Positions 56,415 through 64,000 of a stretch of DNA of 64,000 nt are shown one piece after another. The first letter of the stretch is position 1; each line of letters starts with the position of its first letter. A program made the translations under genes and the position numbers. A model generated the notes under the pieces. It was given only the letters and a program-made list of their open reading frames with translations, ran no database searches and was not told the DNA's origin. The DNA comes from Roseovarius sp. SCSIO 43702 (GTDB lineage Bacteria > Pseudomonadota > Alphaproteobacteria > Rhodobacterales > Rhodobacteraceae): positions 146,501 through 210,500 of the forward strand of contig NZ_CP080623.1 of NCBI RefSeq assembly GCF_019599045.1, in the 5' to 3' direction.

Positions 56415-56638
56415 GCGATCTCAACTCGATTGAAGTGACGTATCGACGCTCCTTACTTCCAATTGGCGGAAACTTGAAATACCGAATCCGCGACATTCCG
56501 CCGACCTGCCCTTAGCCGTTGCGGACTCACCGCATATCCGCGCTTATCCGCCACATGACGTTTGTTTGATTTGCGGGTTTCGGCCGGGCGCAATATACGA
56601 AGCCCGATTCCCCGAACAGCAGATCGAGAGAGGCGCCC

Positions 56639-57238
56639 ATGTCGCGGTTTTTCGGAAATTCACTCAGCAGACGCAGCTTCCTTGCCGGATCGGCCGCGAT
56701 GGTCGGTTTCCCGGCAGTGGCGCAGGATGTCAACAGCGCCGCCACAATCGAGATGGAGCCTGATATCACCAGCAAGGTGCGGCGCAACGCGTCGGCCTTC
56801 CGCACCCTCGATTGGCGACCTTATTTCTCGAACCTGAAGAAAGGCGCGATCCTGGTCGATATCGACAGCCGCGCGCTGCATTTCTGGAGCGAGGGCGGGC
56901 AATACTACCTCTATCCGTCGAGCGTGCCGATGTCCGAGGAACTGACCCGGCGCGGCCGCACCGAGGTGGTACGCAAGGTGGAGGGACCGGAATGGCGCCC
57001 GACACCCTCGATGCTCGAGCGGAACCCGGACTGGCCGAGCTATGTCGGCCCTGGCCCGGACAACCCGCTCGGCACGCACGCTCTTTACCTGAGCTGGACC
57101 TATTACCGCATTCACGGAACGCACGACACGCGCAAGATCGGGCGGAGGTCGTCGAACGGCTGCATCGGACTCTACAACGAGCATATTCAGCAGCTTTTCG
57201 GCATGTCCCAGATCGGGACGCAGGTGTTGCTAATTTGA
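56639..57238 (+). CDS. Exported L,D-transpeptidase (YkuD), Tat-type signal
   Basis: A 199-residue protein starting with a twin-arginine-like signal (SLSRRSFLAGSAAMVGFPAVAQ). A YkuD domain follows: IDSRALHFWSEGGQYYLYPSS, LGTHALYL, YRIHGTHDTRKIGRRSSNGCIGLYN (catalytic His, Ser-Asn-Gly-Cys). It likely crosslinks peptidoglycan or joins lipoproteins to it. GAGAGAGG precedes the ATG. The 224-bp upstream gap shows no clear promoter. It is the second YkuD gene within 1.5 kb; the two differ in anchoring. Confidence 0.92.
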   Translation: MSRFFGNSLSRRSFLAGSAAMVGFPAVAQDVNSAATIEMEPDITSKVRRNASAFRTLDWRPYFSNLKKGAILVDIDSRALHFWSEGGQYYLYPSSVPMSEELTRRGRTEVVRKVEGPEWRPTPSMLERNPDWPSYVGPGPDNPLGTHALYLSWTYYRIHGTHDTRKIGRRSSNGCIGLYNEHIQQLFGMSQIGTQVLLI

Positions 57239-57327
57239 CCTATTCGTGACCTTTCGGCGCGAGATCTCGTGATGTCGCGTTGATTTCCGAGGCTGGCGAA
57301 GTCTAGAGACGCTTACGAGGTAAGTGC

Positions 57328-57359
57328 TTGTCCGGCACATCACTCGATCTGCCGGACAA
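57328..57359 (+). promoter_or_regulatory. Perfect 10-bp inverted repeat ahead of the small membrane protein gene
   Basis: TTGTCCGGCA (57328-57337) and TGCCGGACAA (57350-57359) are perfect reverse complements with a 12-nt spacer. Five bases separate it from the GGAGGG ribosome binding site at 57365. It could be an operator for a dimeric regulator or an mRNA leader hairpin that governs translation. Confidence 0.65.
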
Positions 57360-57374
57360 ATCCTGGAGGGTTCG

Positions 57375-57563
57375 ATGAAGAAACTCGCTCTCGCCGCCGC
57401 CTTGGCCGCTGCTGCCACGACGGCGACCGCCGGCAACCTGTCGGAGCCCGTTATGGAAGCTCCGGTCATCGTTGAAGATACTGCGGCAAGCTCCTCCGCA
57501 GCCGGCACTTGGGTTCCGCTTCTGATCCTGGCCGTCGTGGCCGGTGTCGTCATCGCGGACTGA
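57375..57563 (+). CDS. Small membrane protein with signal peptide (62 residues)
   Basis: The protein starts MKKLALAAALAAAATTATA, a signal peptide, then about 25 residues rich in Ser/Ala/acidic, then a hydrophobic segment GTWVPLLILAVVAGVVIAD at the C-terminus. The GGAGGG ribosome binding site is ideal and an intrinsic terminator follows, so it is a real gene with its own transcript ends. Short alanine-rich proteins like this recur in Rhodobacterales; function unknown. The preceding inverted repeat suggests control. Confidence 0.8.
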   Translation: MKKLALAAALAAAATTATAGNLSEPVMEAPVIVEDTAASSSAAGTWVPLLILAVVAGVVIAD

Positions 57564-57588
57564 GAAGACTCACTAGGGACAGTGAAGA

Positions 57589-57616
57589 AAAGGGCGGTGG
57601 TTTTCCACCGCCCTTT
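57589..57616. terminator. Bidirectional intrinsic terminator (small protein / hemH)
   Basis: A perfect 12-bp stem (AAAGGGCGGTGG with CCACCGCCCTTT) closes on TTTT, 25 nt after the small-protein stop and 29 nt before the hemH stop on the other strand. It can serve both convergent genes. Confidence 0.9.
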
Positions 57617-57645
57617 GTCTTGTCAGCGCGCGCAGCGGATCTTGA

Positions 57646-58698
57646 TCAGGCGACCCAACCACCCAGGTTGTCGCGGATGATCGAGGTCAGGGCCCAGATG
57701 TGATCGTCGGACGCATTGAGGCACGGAATATATGTGAAGGTCTCGCCCCCCGCCTCTTCGAAGCTCTCGCGAATTTCCTCGTTGATTTCCTCGAGCGTCT
57801 CGATGCAGTCGGCCGAGAAGGCCGGCGCGATGACGGCGATATTCCTCTTGCCGTCTTCGCGGGCCAGGCGCGCGACTTCTTCGACCGTGTAGGGCCTGAG
57901 CCATTCCTCGGGGCCGAAAACGGATTGGAAGGTCGTCGTGATGTCGGCCTTGTCCCATCCCAGCCGTTCACGCAGGAGGCGCGTCGTCTTCTGGCATTGG
58001 CAATGATAGGGATCGCCCTGCATCAGGTAGCGTTTCGGCATGCCGTGATAGGAGACGACGAGGATATCCGGCCGTGTCTCCATCGCCGCATAGGCGGTTT
58101 CGACCGATTTCGCCAACGCGTCGATATAGGCGGGATTCTCGAAATAGGGTTCCACCACGCGGGCCGTAGGTTGCCACGTTTCCTTCATCAGTGCGCGAAA
58201 GAACTGATCGTTCGCCGTGGCCGATGTGGCGCCTGCGTAGTGGGGGTAGAGCGGGAAGAAGAGGATGCGGGTGCAACCCGCCTCGACCATTTCGCGCACC
58301 TTGGACGCGGTCGAGGGATTGCCGTAGCGCATGCAGAAATCGACCCTCACCTGATCGCCGTAGTCAGCGGTGAGCGCGTCCGAGATCGCCTCGGTCTGCT
58401 CGCGCGTGATGGTCATGAGCGGGCTTTCGTTGCGCTCCTCGTTCCAGATCGACTTGTAGGCCGCGCCGCTCGAGAAGGGGCGTTTGCTCAGGATGATGGT
58501 TTGCAGGATCGGCTGCCATTTCCACGACGGATAGTCGATGACGCGCTTGTCGGAAAGGAACTCGTTGAGATACCGGCGCATGGACCAGTAATCGGTGGCA
58601 TCGGGTGTGCCGAGATTGGCCAGCAGGATCCCGGTGCGGCCGTGGCGGACGGGTGGATGATCCGGGCCGGCATGGGCGGGACGGTGGGCGTCTGTCAT
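57646..58698 (-). CDS. hemH: Ferrochelatase
   Basis: A 350-residue ferrochelatase: GILLANLGTPDATDYWSMRRYLNEFLSD at the start of the catalytic part, LFFPLYPHYAGATSAT, VSYHGMPKRYLMQGDPYHCQCQKTTR with the iron-binding His, and FSADCIETLEEI. It inserts iron into protoporphyrin IX, the step after HemJ encoded near the origin. ATG 58698 fits; the upstream frame is not native. It ends at a bidirectional terminator. Confidence 0.96.
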   Translation of the reverse strand: MTDAHRPAHAGPDHPPVRHGRTGILLANLGTPDATDYWSMRRYLNEFLSDKRVIDYPSWKWQPILQTIILSKRPFSSGAAYKSIWNEERNESPLMTITREQTEAISDALTADYGDQVRVDFCMRYGNPSTASKVREMVEAGCTRILFFPLYPHYAGATSATANDQFFRALMKETWQPTARVVEPYFENPAYIDALAKSVETAYAAMETRPDILVVSYHGMPKRYLMQGDPYHCQCQKTTRLLRERLGWDKADITTTFQSVFGPEEWLRPYTVEEVARLAREDGKRNIAVIAPAFSADCIETLEEINEEIRESFEEAGGETFTYIPCLNASDDHIWALTSIIRDNLGGWVA

Positions 58699-58753
58699 TG
58701 TGCGTTCCGGTCTTTTTGCGTTCCCTGCCCAGATAAGGGAATGGGCGGCGCGG

Positions 58754-59575
58754 TCAATCTTTGAGCGGCTTTTCCGTGGTGCCGAGCGCATCGGCGAGCC
58801 GTGCCGATGCCGAGCCGGGGCGAAGCGGCTGTGGCTGGGAAGCATCGGGAGACCAGCCGGTGAGCATGATCAGATCGAAGCTCGCGCGGATGCGGCCGTC
58901 GTCTTCGGCGAAATGGGCGCGGTAGAGTGCGTCCGCGCGATCGAAGAGAGAGCGACGTGTGAAGCGGCGCGGTCGGGCCTCGAGGGCGCTGGTTTCGCCC
59001 ATCGCGCGCAGGTCGTGCGCCAGATGGGCGAGATCGCGGTAGGAGGCCCTGAGCGGAAGGAGGTCGGCCACCGGCAGGGCGAAGCCCGCGCGCTGCATGA
59101 GGCCGCCCAGATCGCGGATTTCGGCCATCGGCGCCACGCGGGGTGAAAGCCCGCCTGAAACTTCCGCCTCGGCCTGGGCGAGAGACGCGCGAAGCTCTTG
59201 CAGCGTCTCGCCACCCAGCATCGCGACGAGCAGAAGGCCGTCGGGTTCAAGCGCACGGCGGCACTGGATGAGTTGCCCGACCGGATCGTTCGCCCAGTGC
59301 AGGCACATGCCGTGCAGGATCAGGTCATGCGCGTTCTCGCCCAGGTCCAGCGTTTCGTCGTCCGGCACGAGCTTTGCCCCCGGCAACACGCCGCCCCAGG
59401 CCGATGGGTGGCCCGTCACGACGGCGGGTCGGTGAAAGGTTTTGTTAACCATCGACAGACGATCATGCATCTCGTCGATCGCTGCCTCGTGCAGGAACAG
59501 GGCCGACCCTGGGGCCCGACGCGCACGGTGGCGGGCGAGGGCCGCTCGGTCGGTGAGCTTGGGGGGCGTGGTCAT
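58754..59575 (-). CDS. SAM-dependent methyltransferase (BioC/NDUFAF5-like)
   Basis: A 273-residue protein. The N-terminal FLHEAAIDEMHDRLSMVNKTF and the GENAHDLILHGMCLHWANDPVGQLIQCRRALEPDGLLLVAMLGGETLQELRASLAQAE segment match the group of methyltransferases containing mitochondrial NDUFAF5 and BioC. The usual glycine-rich SAM loop is weak or replaced (AVVTGHPSAWGG). In alphaproteobacteria the role is uncertain. It is divergent from comF with 15 bp between starts. Confidence 0.8.
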   Translation of the reverse strand: MTTPPKLTDRAALARHRARRAPGSALFLHEAAIDEMHDRLSMVNKTFHRPAVVTGHPSAWGGVLPGAKLVPDDETLDLGENAHDLILHGMCLHWANDPVGQLIQCRRALEPDGLLLVAMLGGETLQELRASLAQAEAEVSGGLSPRVAPMAEIRDLGGLMQRAGFALPVADLLPLRASYRDLAHLAHDLRAMGETSALEARPRRFTRRSLFDRADALYRAHFAEDDGRIRASFDLIMLTGWSPDASQPQPLRPGSASARLADALGTTEKPLKD

Positions 59576-59590
59576 GGGAGGGAGATATAG

Positions 59591-60325
59591 ATGAACGCGG
59601 GCGTGGTGCAATCGGTTCTGCGGCTGGTTTATCCGCCGCGCTGCCTGACCTGTGGTGAAGAGGTCGCGTCGGATTTCGGACTTTGCGGACCGTGCTGGCG
59701 CGAGACGCCCTTCGTCACGGGGCTTTGCTGCGATGCCTGCGGGATCGGGCTGCCGACCGGGCCGGACATGCCCAATGAGATCAGGTGCGACGACTGCCTG
59801 ACGCAGGGTCGTCCGTGGTCGAAGGGCCGAAGCGCGATGGCTTATTCGGGCAACGGTCGGAAGATCGTGCTCGCGCTCAAGCATGGTGACCGGCACGATG
59901 TGGTAAGACCTGCGGGCGCGTGGCTCGCGCGGGCGGCCGCGCCGCTTGTCCTGCCCCGCATGATTGTCGCGCCGGTGCCGCTTCACTGGATGCGAATGAT
60001 CAAGCGGCGGTTCAATCAATCCGCCTTGCTGGCACGGGCTCTGGCCGCGGAGGCGGGGCTGGATCTCGGTCCCGATCTCTTGATCCGGCCGCGGGCCACC
60101 GAGAGCCTGGGCGGCTTGGGGTACGAAATGCGGCACAGGACGATGCAGAACGCCATCACCGCGCATCCGAGGCGCGGGGCGGACATGGCCGGGCGCCCGG
60201 TTCTCCTGGTCGATGACGTCATGACGTCGGGGGCCACGCTTTCGGTCGCGGCGCAGGCCTGCCTTGCCGCCGGGGCGAGCGATGTGCGGATCGTCACTCT
60301 GGCACGGGCGGGAAAGGATGCTTAG
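59591..60325 (+). CDS. comF: ComF family phosphoribosyltransferase-like protein
   Basis: The 244-residue protein has an N-terminal zinc-finger-like cysteine cluster (CLTCGEEV, LCGPCW, CCDACG, RCDDCL) and a C-terminal PRTase domain with VAPVPLHWMRMIKRRFNQSALLA and the PRPP loop VLLVDDVMTSGATL. ComF is needed for DNA uptake in some bacteria; in alphaproteobacteria it is widely conserved with unclear role. It heads the run comF-grxC-nitrilase-marR. Confidence 0.93.
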   Translation: MNAGVVQSVLRLVYPPRCLTCGEEVASDFGLCGPCWRETPFVTGLCCDACGIGLPTGPDMPNEIRCDDCLTQGRPWSKGRSAMAYSGNGRKIVLALKHGDRHDVVRPAGAWLARAAAPLVLPRMIVAPVPLHWMRMIKRRFNQSALLARALAAEAGLDLGPDLLIRPRATESLGGLGYEMRHRTMQNAITAHPRRGADMAGRPVLLVDDVMTSGATLSVAAQACLAAGASDVRIVTLARAGKDA

Positions 60326-60354
60326 ATGGTCTGAAACTCATTCGGGGAGAGACC

Positions 60355-60612
60355 ATGCCTCAAGTCGAGATATACACCTCGCCGCTCTGCGGATTTTGCC
60401 ATGCCGCCAAGCGCCTTCTGAAACAGAAGAACGTCAACTTCCAGGAAATCGACGTTGCCGCGAATCCCGCGCGCAAGCCGGAGATGATCCAGCGCGCGAA
60501 TGGTGGACGCACCGTGCCGCAGATCTTCATCGACGGCGAGCATGTGGGCGGGTGTGACGATCTCTACGCGCTGGAGCGTGCGGGCAAGCTGGACGCGCTT
60601 CTTTCGGCGTGA
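60355..60612 (+). CDS. grxC: Glutaredoxin 3 (GrxC)
   Basis: An 85-residue glutaredoxin with active site SPLCGFCHAAKRLL (CGFC rather than the common CPYC), cis-proline GRTVPQIFIDGEHVGGCDDLYAL and class length. It reduces disulfides with glutathione. The Pro-to-Gly and Tyr-to-Phe changes in the active site are family-level variants in Rhodobacterales. Its TGA sits 2 bases before the next gene's ATG. Confidence 0.94.
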   Translation: MPQVEIYTSPLCGFCHAAKRLLKQKNVNFQEIDVAANPARKPEMIQRANGGRTVPQIFIDGEHVGGCDDLYALERAGKLDALLSA

Positions 60613-60614
60613 CG

Positions 60615-61472
60615 ATGCTGCGCGCGGGCCTCATCCAGCTCAACTCGAGCGACGATCCGGTGGCGAACCTGCCGCAGACCGTCACCTACATGCGCGGGGC
60701 GGCGAAAGAAGGCGCGACCTTCGTGCTGACGCCCGAAGTCACGAACTGCGTTTCGGCCAGCCGGTCGCGGCAGCAGCAGGTGCTCCATCACGAGACGGAC
60801 GACCCCACGCTGGCGGCGCTGCGTAGAGAGGCTGAAGACTTGGGTGTCTGGCTTCTGATCGGATCGCTTGCGGTGAAGACGGACGATCCTGATGGCCGGT
60901 TCGCGAATCGGTCCTTTCTCGTGTCGCCCGAAGGCGGGATCGTCGCGCGCTATGACAAGATGCACATGTTCGATGTGGAGATTTCGGAGAGCGAGAGTTA
61001 CCGCGAGTCGGCGGGATACCGACCCGGACGGTTTGCCGTGGCTCCCCGAACGCCGTTTGCGCGCGTTGGCATGACCGTCTGCTATGACCTGCGCTTTCCG
61101 CGGCTTTATCGGCATCTGGCGCAGGCGGGGGCGGATATCCTGACGGTGCCCTCGGCGTTCTCGCCGGTGTCGGGGGCAGCCCATTGGGAGACGCTTCTCC
61201 GGGCGCGGGCGATCGAGACGGGCTGTTTCGTCCTGGCACCCGCGCAATGCGGAACGCATGACGCCCAAGAAGGCAAGGCGCGTCAGACCTACGGTCACTC
61301 GCTTGCCGTTTCGCCATGGGGCGAGGTGCTTGCCGATGGCGGCGACGCGCCCGGCGTGGTAATCGTTGACGTGGAGATGAGCGAAGTGGCGGAGGCGCGC
61401 GGGCGCATTCCGTCGCTTGGCCATGACAGACCGATCGAGGGCCCTTTCGACGATGAGCACGTCGCCGAGTAA
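60615..61472 (+). CDS. Carbon-nitrogen hydrolase (Nit/omega-amidase-like)
   Basis: A 285-residue nitrilase-superfamily protein with the Glu-Lys-Cys triad: Glu41 in FVLTPEVTN, Lys115 in ARYDKMHMFDV, Cys156 in MTVCYDLRFPRLYR. The Nit1-type layout suggests deaminated-glutathione amidase or omega-amidase, consistent with the glutaredoxin next door. The GTG at 60609 is an alternative start overlapping the grxC stop. It overlaps the marR gene by 20 bases. Confidence 0.92.
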   Translation: MLRAGLIQLNSSDDPVANLPQTVTYMRGAAKEGATFVLTPEVTNCVSASRSRQQQVLHHETDDPTLAALRREAEDLGVWLLIGSLAVKTDDPDGRFANRSFLVSPEGGIVARYDKMHMFDVEISESESYRESAGYRPGRFAVAPRTPFARVGMTVCYDLRFPRLYRHLAQAGADILTVPSAFSPVSGAAHWETLLRARAIETGCFVLAPAQCGTHDAQEGKARQTYGHSLAVSPWGEVLADGGDAPGVVIVDVEMSEVAEARGRIPSLGHDRPIEGPFDDEHVAE

Positions 61473-61899
61473 CTCCCTGGCCGTTGCGCTGTTCGGAGAG
61501 ATACTGGTTGCGGATCAGATGATTCGCAGCCGGCTTTCCCGAGTGCTTCCGAAGGGGATGGAGATCTCTCATTTCACCGTGCTCAATCATCTTGCCCGCG
61601 CCGGGGACGAGCGCAGCCCCGCGCAGCTTGCCAAGAGCTTCCATGTCACGCGCGGGGCGATGACCAACACGCTGCACAAGCTGGAATGGGCAGGCTATGT
61701 CCACATCCGACCCGATTGGGACGACGCACGCCGCAAGATGGTGGCGATCAGCCCCGCAGGCCGGAAGGCACGGGACGCGGCCGTGTCGGCAATCACGCCG
61801 ATCATCTCGGAGATGGTCGCCGAACTGGGCGAGGACCGGGTTCGGAGCGCCCTGCCCGTGCTGCGCGGTTTGCGCGACAAGCTCGAACGTCAGGACTGA
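61453..61899 (+). CDS. MarR-family transcriptional regulator
   Basis: A 148-residue winged-helix protein: [66 protein letters not shown] covers helices 2-4 and the wing with its conserved Asp-Arg-like DDARRK. Ligand and targets are unknown; the upstream gene and the comF run are natural candidates. ATG 61453 begins before the amidase gene ends. It converges with ubiG, overlapping by 10 bases. Confidence 0.92.
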   Translation: MSTSPSNSLAVALFGEILVADQMIRSRLSRVLPKGMEISHFTVLNHLARAGDERSPAQLAKSFHVTRGAMTNTLHKLEWAGYVHIRPDWDDARRKMVAISPAGRKARDAAVSAITPIISEMVAELGEDRVRSALPVLRGLRDKLERQD

Positions 61900-62645
61900 G
61901 CCGAAGGTTTCACGCTTGCGGTCACGTAATTGACGCTCAGGTCACGGTCGGAGAGCGACCAGGTCCATGAGACCGGGTTGAACACGAATCCCTTCTTGTC
62001 GACAGGTGTGAGACCGGCCTGTGACAGGAGATCGTAGAGCTCTGCGGGTGTGATGAACTTCGACCATTCATGGGTGCCCCTCGGCAGCCAGCGCATCACG
62101 TGTTCGGCGCCGATGATCGCCATGACGTAGCTCTTGGCGTTCCGGTTCAGGGTCGAGCAGATGTGCAGGCCGCCGGGCCGCAGCAATTGGCGGCAGGCGG
62201 TGAGGTAGGCCAGCGGATCGGACACATGTTCCACCACTTCCATGTTCAGGACCACGTCGAAACTTTCGCCCGCCGCGGCCATGGCCTCGGCCGTTGTGTG
62301 GCGGTAGTCGATGTCGAGCCCGGATTGCTCGGCATGGATGCGGGCGACGGGGATGTTGCGTTCGGCCGCGTCGGCGCCCACCACATCGGCCCCCAGCCGG
62401 GCCATCGGTTCCGAGAGCAGACCGCCCCCGCAACCGATATCGAGGATGCGCAGGCCCGCGAAGGGCGTGTCGGCCTTCAGGTCACGGTCGAACTCGGCAC
62501 CGATCTGGGCGGTGATATAGTCGAGGCGGCACGGGTTGAGCATGTGCAACGGCTTGAACTTGCCATTGGGATCCCACCACTCCTCGGCCATGGCTTCGAA
62601 CTTGGCGACTTCGCCCTCGTCTATGGTGCTCTGGCCCGCTTGCAT
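61890..62645 (-). CDS. ubiG: 3-demethylubiquinone-9/2-polyprenyl-6-hydroxyphenol methyltransferase UbiG
   Basis: A 251-residue Ubi[40 protein letters not shown] at the N-terminus, SAM loop [34 protein letters not shown] and [12 protein letters not shown]. It performs both O-methylations in ubiquinone synthesis. The start at 62645 follows GGAG with a 6-base spacer; the upstream in-frame ATG at 62657 has none. Divergent from pip with 46 bp. Confidence 0.96.
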   Translation of the reverse strand: MQAGQSTIDEGEVAKFEAMAEEWWDPNGKFKPLHMLNPCRLDYITAQIGAEFDRDLKADTPFAGLRILDIGCGGGLLSEPMARLGADVVGADAAERNIPVARIHAEQSGLDIDYRHTTAEAMAAAGESFDVVLNMEVVEHVSDPLAYLTACRQLLRPGGLHICSTLNRNAKSYVMAIIGAEHVMRWLPRGTHEWSKFITPAELYDLLSQAGLTPVDKKGFVFNPVSWTWSLSDRDLSVNYVTASVKPSAQS

Positions 62646-62691
62646 TCTGATCTCCATATGATCAATTGACCGTGTTCTGCTATATAGGGCG

Positions 62692-63663
62692 ATGATGGAC
62701 AAGTTCCCGGACCAGAAGAACGCGGTGCAATATCTCTACCCGCCCGTCGATCCCTACGATCGGCGCATGCTCGACGTGGGAGATGGCCACCAGGTCTATG
62801 TCGAGCAGTCCGGCAATCCGGAGGGTATCCCGGTCGTCGTGCTGCATGGCGGGCCGGGGGGTGGATGCAGCCCGGCGATGCGACGGTACTTCAACCCGTC
62901 GATCTACCGGATCGTTCTTTTCGACCAGCGCGGTTGTGGCCGGTCCCGCCCCCATGCGGAGGTCGAGGACAACACGACGTGGCACCTGGTGCGCGATATC
63001 GAGCTGATCCGCGAGACGCTCGGCATCGACGCGTGGATCGTGTTCGGCGGAAGCTGGGGCGCGACGCTCGCGCTTGTCTACGCGATCTCGCATCCGGATC
63101 GCGCCTCGCATCTGGTTCTGCGGGGGGTGTTCCTCATGACCCGTGCCGAGCTTGATTGGTTCTATGGCGGTGGAGCGGGCCTTTTCTGGCCCGAGACGTG
63201 GCATCGCTTTCGAAGCCTCGTGCCGGAGGACGAGCGGGATGACATCATCGCGGCCTATCACCGAAGATTGTTTTCCGGCGACCGCGCCACGGAGATCACT
63301 TATGCGAAGGCCTGGTCTGCCTGGGAAAACGCCCTCGCCTCGGTCCGGTCCACAGGGGTCATGGGGGATGCGCCGCCGGAATATGCCCGTGCCTTCGCAC
63401 GCCTCGAAAGCCATTACTTCATGAATGCCGGCTTTCTCGAAACGGATGGCTGGATACTCGATAACGTCGGTCGGCTTGTCGATGTACCGGGCGTGGTGGT
63501 GCAGGGCCGCTACGACATGATCTGCCCACCCGCATCGGCCTGGCGTCTGTCGGAGGCGTGGGGACGCGCGGAGATCAACATGGTCCCGATGGCCGGGCAT
63601 GCGTTGAGCGAGCCGGGGATCAGCGGTGCATTGGTCAAGGTGATGGACAACCTGGGCCGCTGA
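62692..63663 (+). CDS. pip: Proline iminopeptidase
   Basis: A 323-residue alpha/beta hydrolase: oxyanion region [24 protein letters not shown], nucleophile elbow [10 protein letters not shown] (Ser121), acid in [10 protein letters not shown] and His in [10 protein letters not shown]. The HGGPGGG and RGCGRS motifs are distinctive for proline iminopeptidase, which removes N-terminal proline from peptides. ATG 62692 and 62695 are adjacent; either may be used. Confidence 0.94.
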   Translation: MMDKFPDQKNAVQYLYPPVDPYDRRMLDVGDGHQVYVEQSGNPEGIPVVVLHGGPGGGCSPAMRRYFNPSIYRIVLFDQRGCGRSRPHAEVEDNTTWHLVRDIELIRETLGIDAWIVFGGSWGATLALVYAISHPDRASHLVLRGVFLMTRAELDWFYGGGAGLFWPETWHRFRSLVPEDERDDIIAAYHRRLFSGDRATEITYAKAWSAWENALASVRSTGVMGDAPPEYARAFARLESHYFMNAGFLETDGWILDNVGRLVDVPGVVVQGRYDMICPPASAWRLSEAWGRAEINMVPMAGHALSEPGISGALVKVMDNLGR

Positions 63664-63719
63664 AAGCTATCGCGCGCAAGGCGGTGATCGCACCCGCAAG
63701 CCGCCCGATCGTTATCCCC

Positions 63720-63748
63720 TTGCAGACTCGGTTCGCGATCGCTATATC
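63720..63748 (+). promoter_or_regulatory. Possible sigma-70 promoter of the rimP leader
   Basis: TTGCAG and TATATC spaced by 17 bases, in the gap after pip. The matches to TTGACA and TATAAT are partial. If real, the transcript passes through the hairpin at 63803 before rimP. Confidence 0.3.
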
Positions 63749-63802
63749 CCCCTCAACAGCGGCGCGTCCGGGTCCGACCCGATGCTCCACCGGGAAAGAT
63801 CG

Positions 63803-63824
63803 ACGGGCCGCGGCCCGTTTTTTT
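63803..63824 (+). terminator. Palindromic hairpin with T tract just before rimP (terminator/attenuator)
   Basis: ACGGGCCGCGGCCCGT is a perfect 16-base palindrome immediately followed by a T run, 15 bases before the rimP ATG. There is no room for a promoter after it, so rimP transcription must read through it. Confidence 0.7.
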
Positions 63825-63839
63825 GTGTCTGGACTACGA

Positions 63840-64000
63840 ATGAGCAACGACCTTATTGCCAAGGCTGCGATTGATCGACGGCTGGCCGAGATCGTCACCC
63901 CGGTGATCGAGGGCCTGGGATTCGAACTCGTGCGGCTGCGCCTCATGGGCGGCAAGACGCACACTCTGCAGATCATGGCCGAACGGCCCGAGGGCGGTAT
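63840..64000 (+). CDS. rimP: Ribosome maturation factor RimP, N-terminal part (cut by window edge)
   Basis: The first 53 codons are present: ATG at 63840, then [47 protein letters not shown], with the family GFELVxL block and the LQIMxExPEGG strand. RimP assists 30S maturation and usually heads rimP-nusA-rpsO-type operons. The rest is beyond the window. A strong hairpin with T tract stands directly upstream, which is discussed as possible attenuation. Confidence 0.9.
   Translation, partial: MSNDLIAKAAIDRRLAEIVTPVIEGLGFELVRLRLMGGKTHTLQIMAERPEGG

Noticed and set aside
63664..63802. tRNA or small RNA gene before rimP.
   Set aside because: No cloverleaf, T-loop GGTTCGANTCC or 3' CCA pattern could be assembled.

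Overview
The window is a high-GC alphaproteobacterial chromosome segment, almost certainly Rhodobacterales (Rhodobacter/Roseobacter group). The RegB/SenC/RegA redox system, the order dnaQ-coaE-aroE-maf, the order rho-mnmE-mnmG-rsmG-parA-parB, and many four- or eight-base gene overlaps all point there. No insertion sequence, prophage, CRISPR array, rRNA or tRNA was seen. It reads as core chromosome with 66 complete and two edge-truncated protein genes (ahcY at the left edge, rimP at the right).

Layout. 1-6.2 kb: ahcY start, small exported proteins, an HD hydrolase, and the divergent senC-regA / regB redox regulators with a kinase-less PAS protein. 6.2-14.6 kb: a tightly overlapped run tsaE-amgK-murU-addB-addA (tRNA modification, cell-wall sugar recycling, double-strand break repair). 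14.7-18.6 kb: trxA, hslVU and an MFS transporter. 18.6-24.7 kb: smr-mltA-Tim44-like (minus), fxsA and secB (plus), then dnaQ-coaE-aroE-maf (minus).

24.7-25.07 kb is the only gene-free stretch above 300 bases. It is AT-rich, carries DnaA-box-like sequences and a perfect interrupted palindrome, and lies where the Caulobacter origin lies relative to conserved neighbours. I infer that it is the chromosomal replication origin. To its right come hemJ, rho, mnmE, mnmG, rsmG, parA and parB on the plus strand. Two perfect 16-bp parS sites are buried in coding sequence: one overlaps the mnmG start codon and one is inside rsmG.

32-42.3 kb: DUF454, hemW, rdgB and rph (minus), divergent from hrcA-grpE, then mutS, maeB and msrA. 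43-46.4 kb: a class IV aminotransferase coupled to a P-loop sulfotransferase-like protein, then a Hint-domain protein coupled to an HlyC-like acyltransferase. 46.4-57.6 kb: argG, ilvA, an HPt protein divergent from a receiver-PP2C phosphatase, NUDIX, Hsp33, CoA-type NUDIX, CCA transferase, a 23S rRNA methyltransferase-like protein, two YkuD L,D-transpeptidase-like proteins, a CAP-domain lipoprotein and a small membrane protein. 57.6-64 kb: hemH, a SAM methyltransferase, comF-grxC-nitrilase-marR, ubiG, a proline iminopeptidase and the start of rimP behind a strong hairpin.

The least explained features are: (1) two near-identical 45-bp arrays of a roughly 12-bp repeat (17.2 kb and 37.1 kb), inverted in the window so that both have the same polarity relative to the inferred origin, each with the same CGTTAACC motif 19-20 nt away; (2) the Hint/HlyC-like gene pair with no RTX toxin next to it; (3) a perfect 10-bp inverted repeat just ahead of the ribosome binding site of a 62-residue membrane protein.
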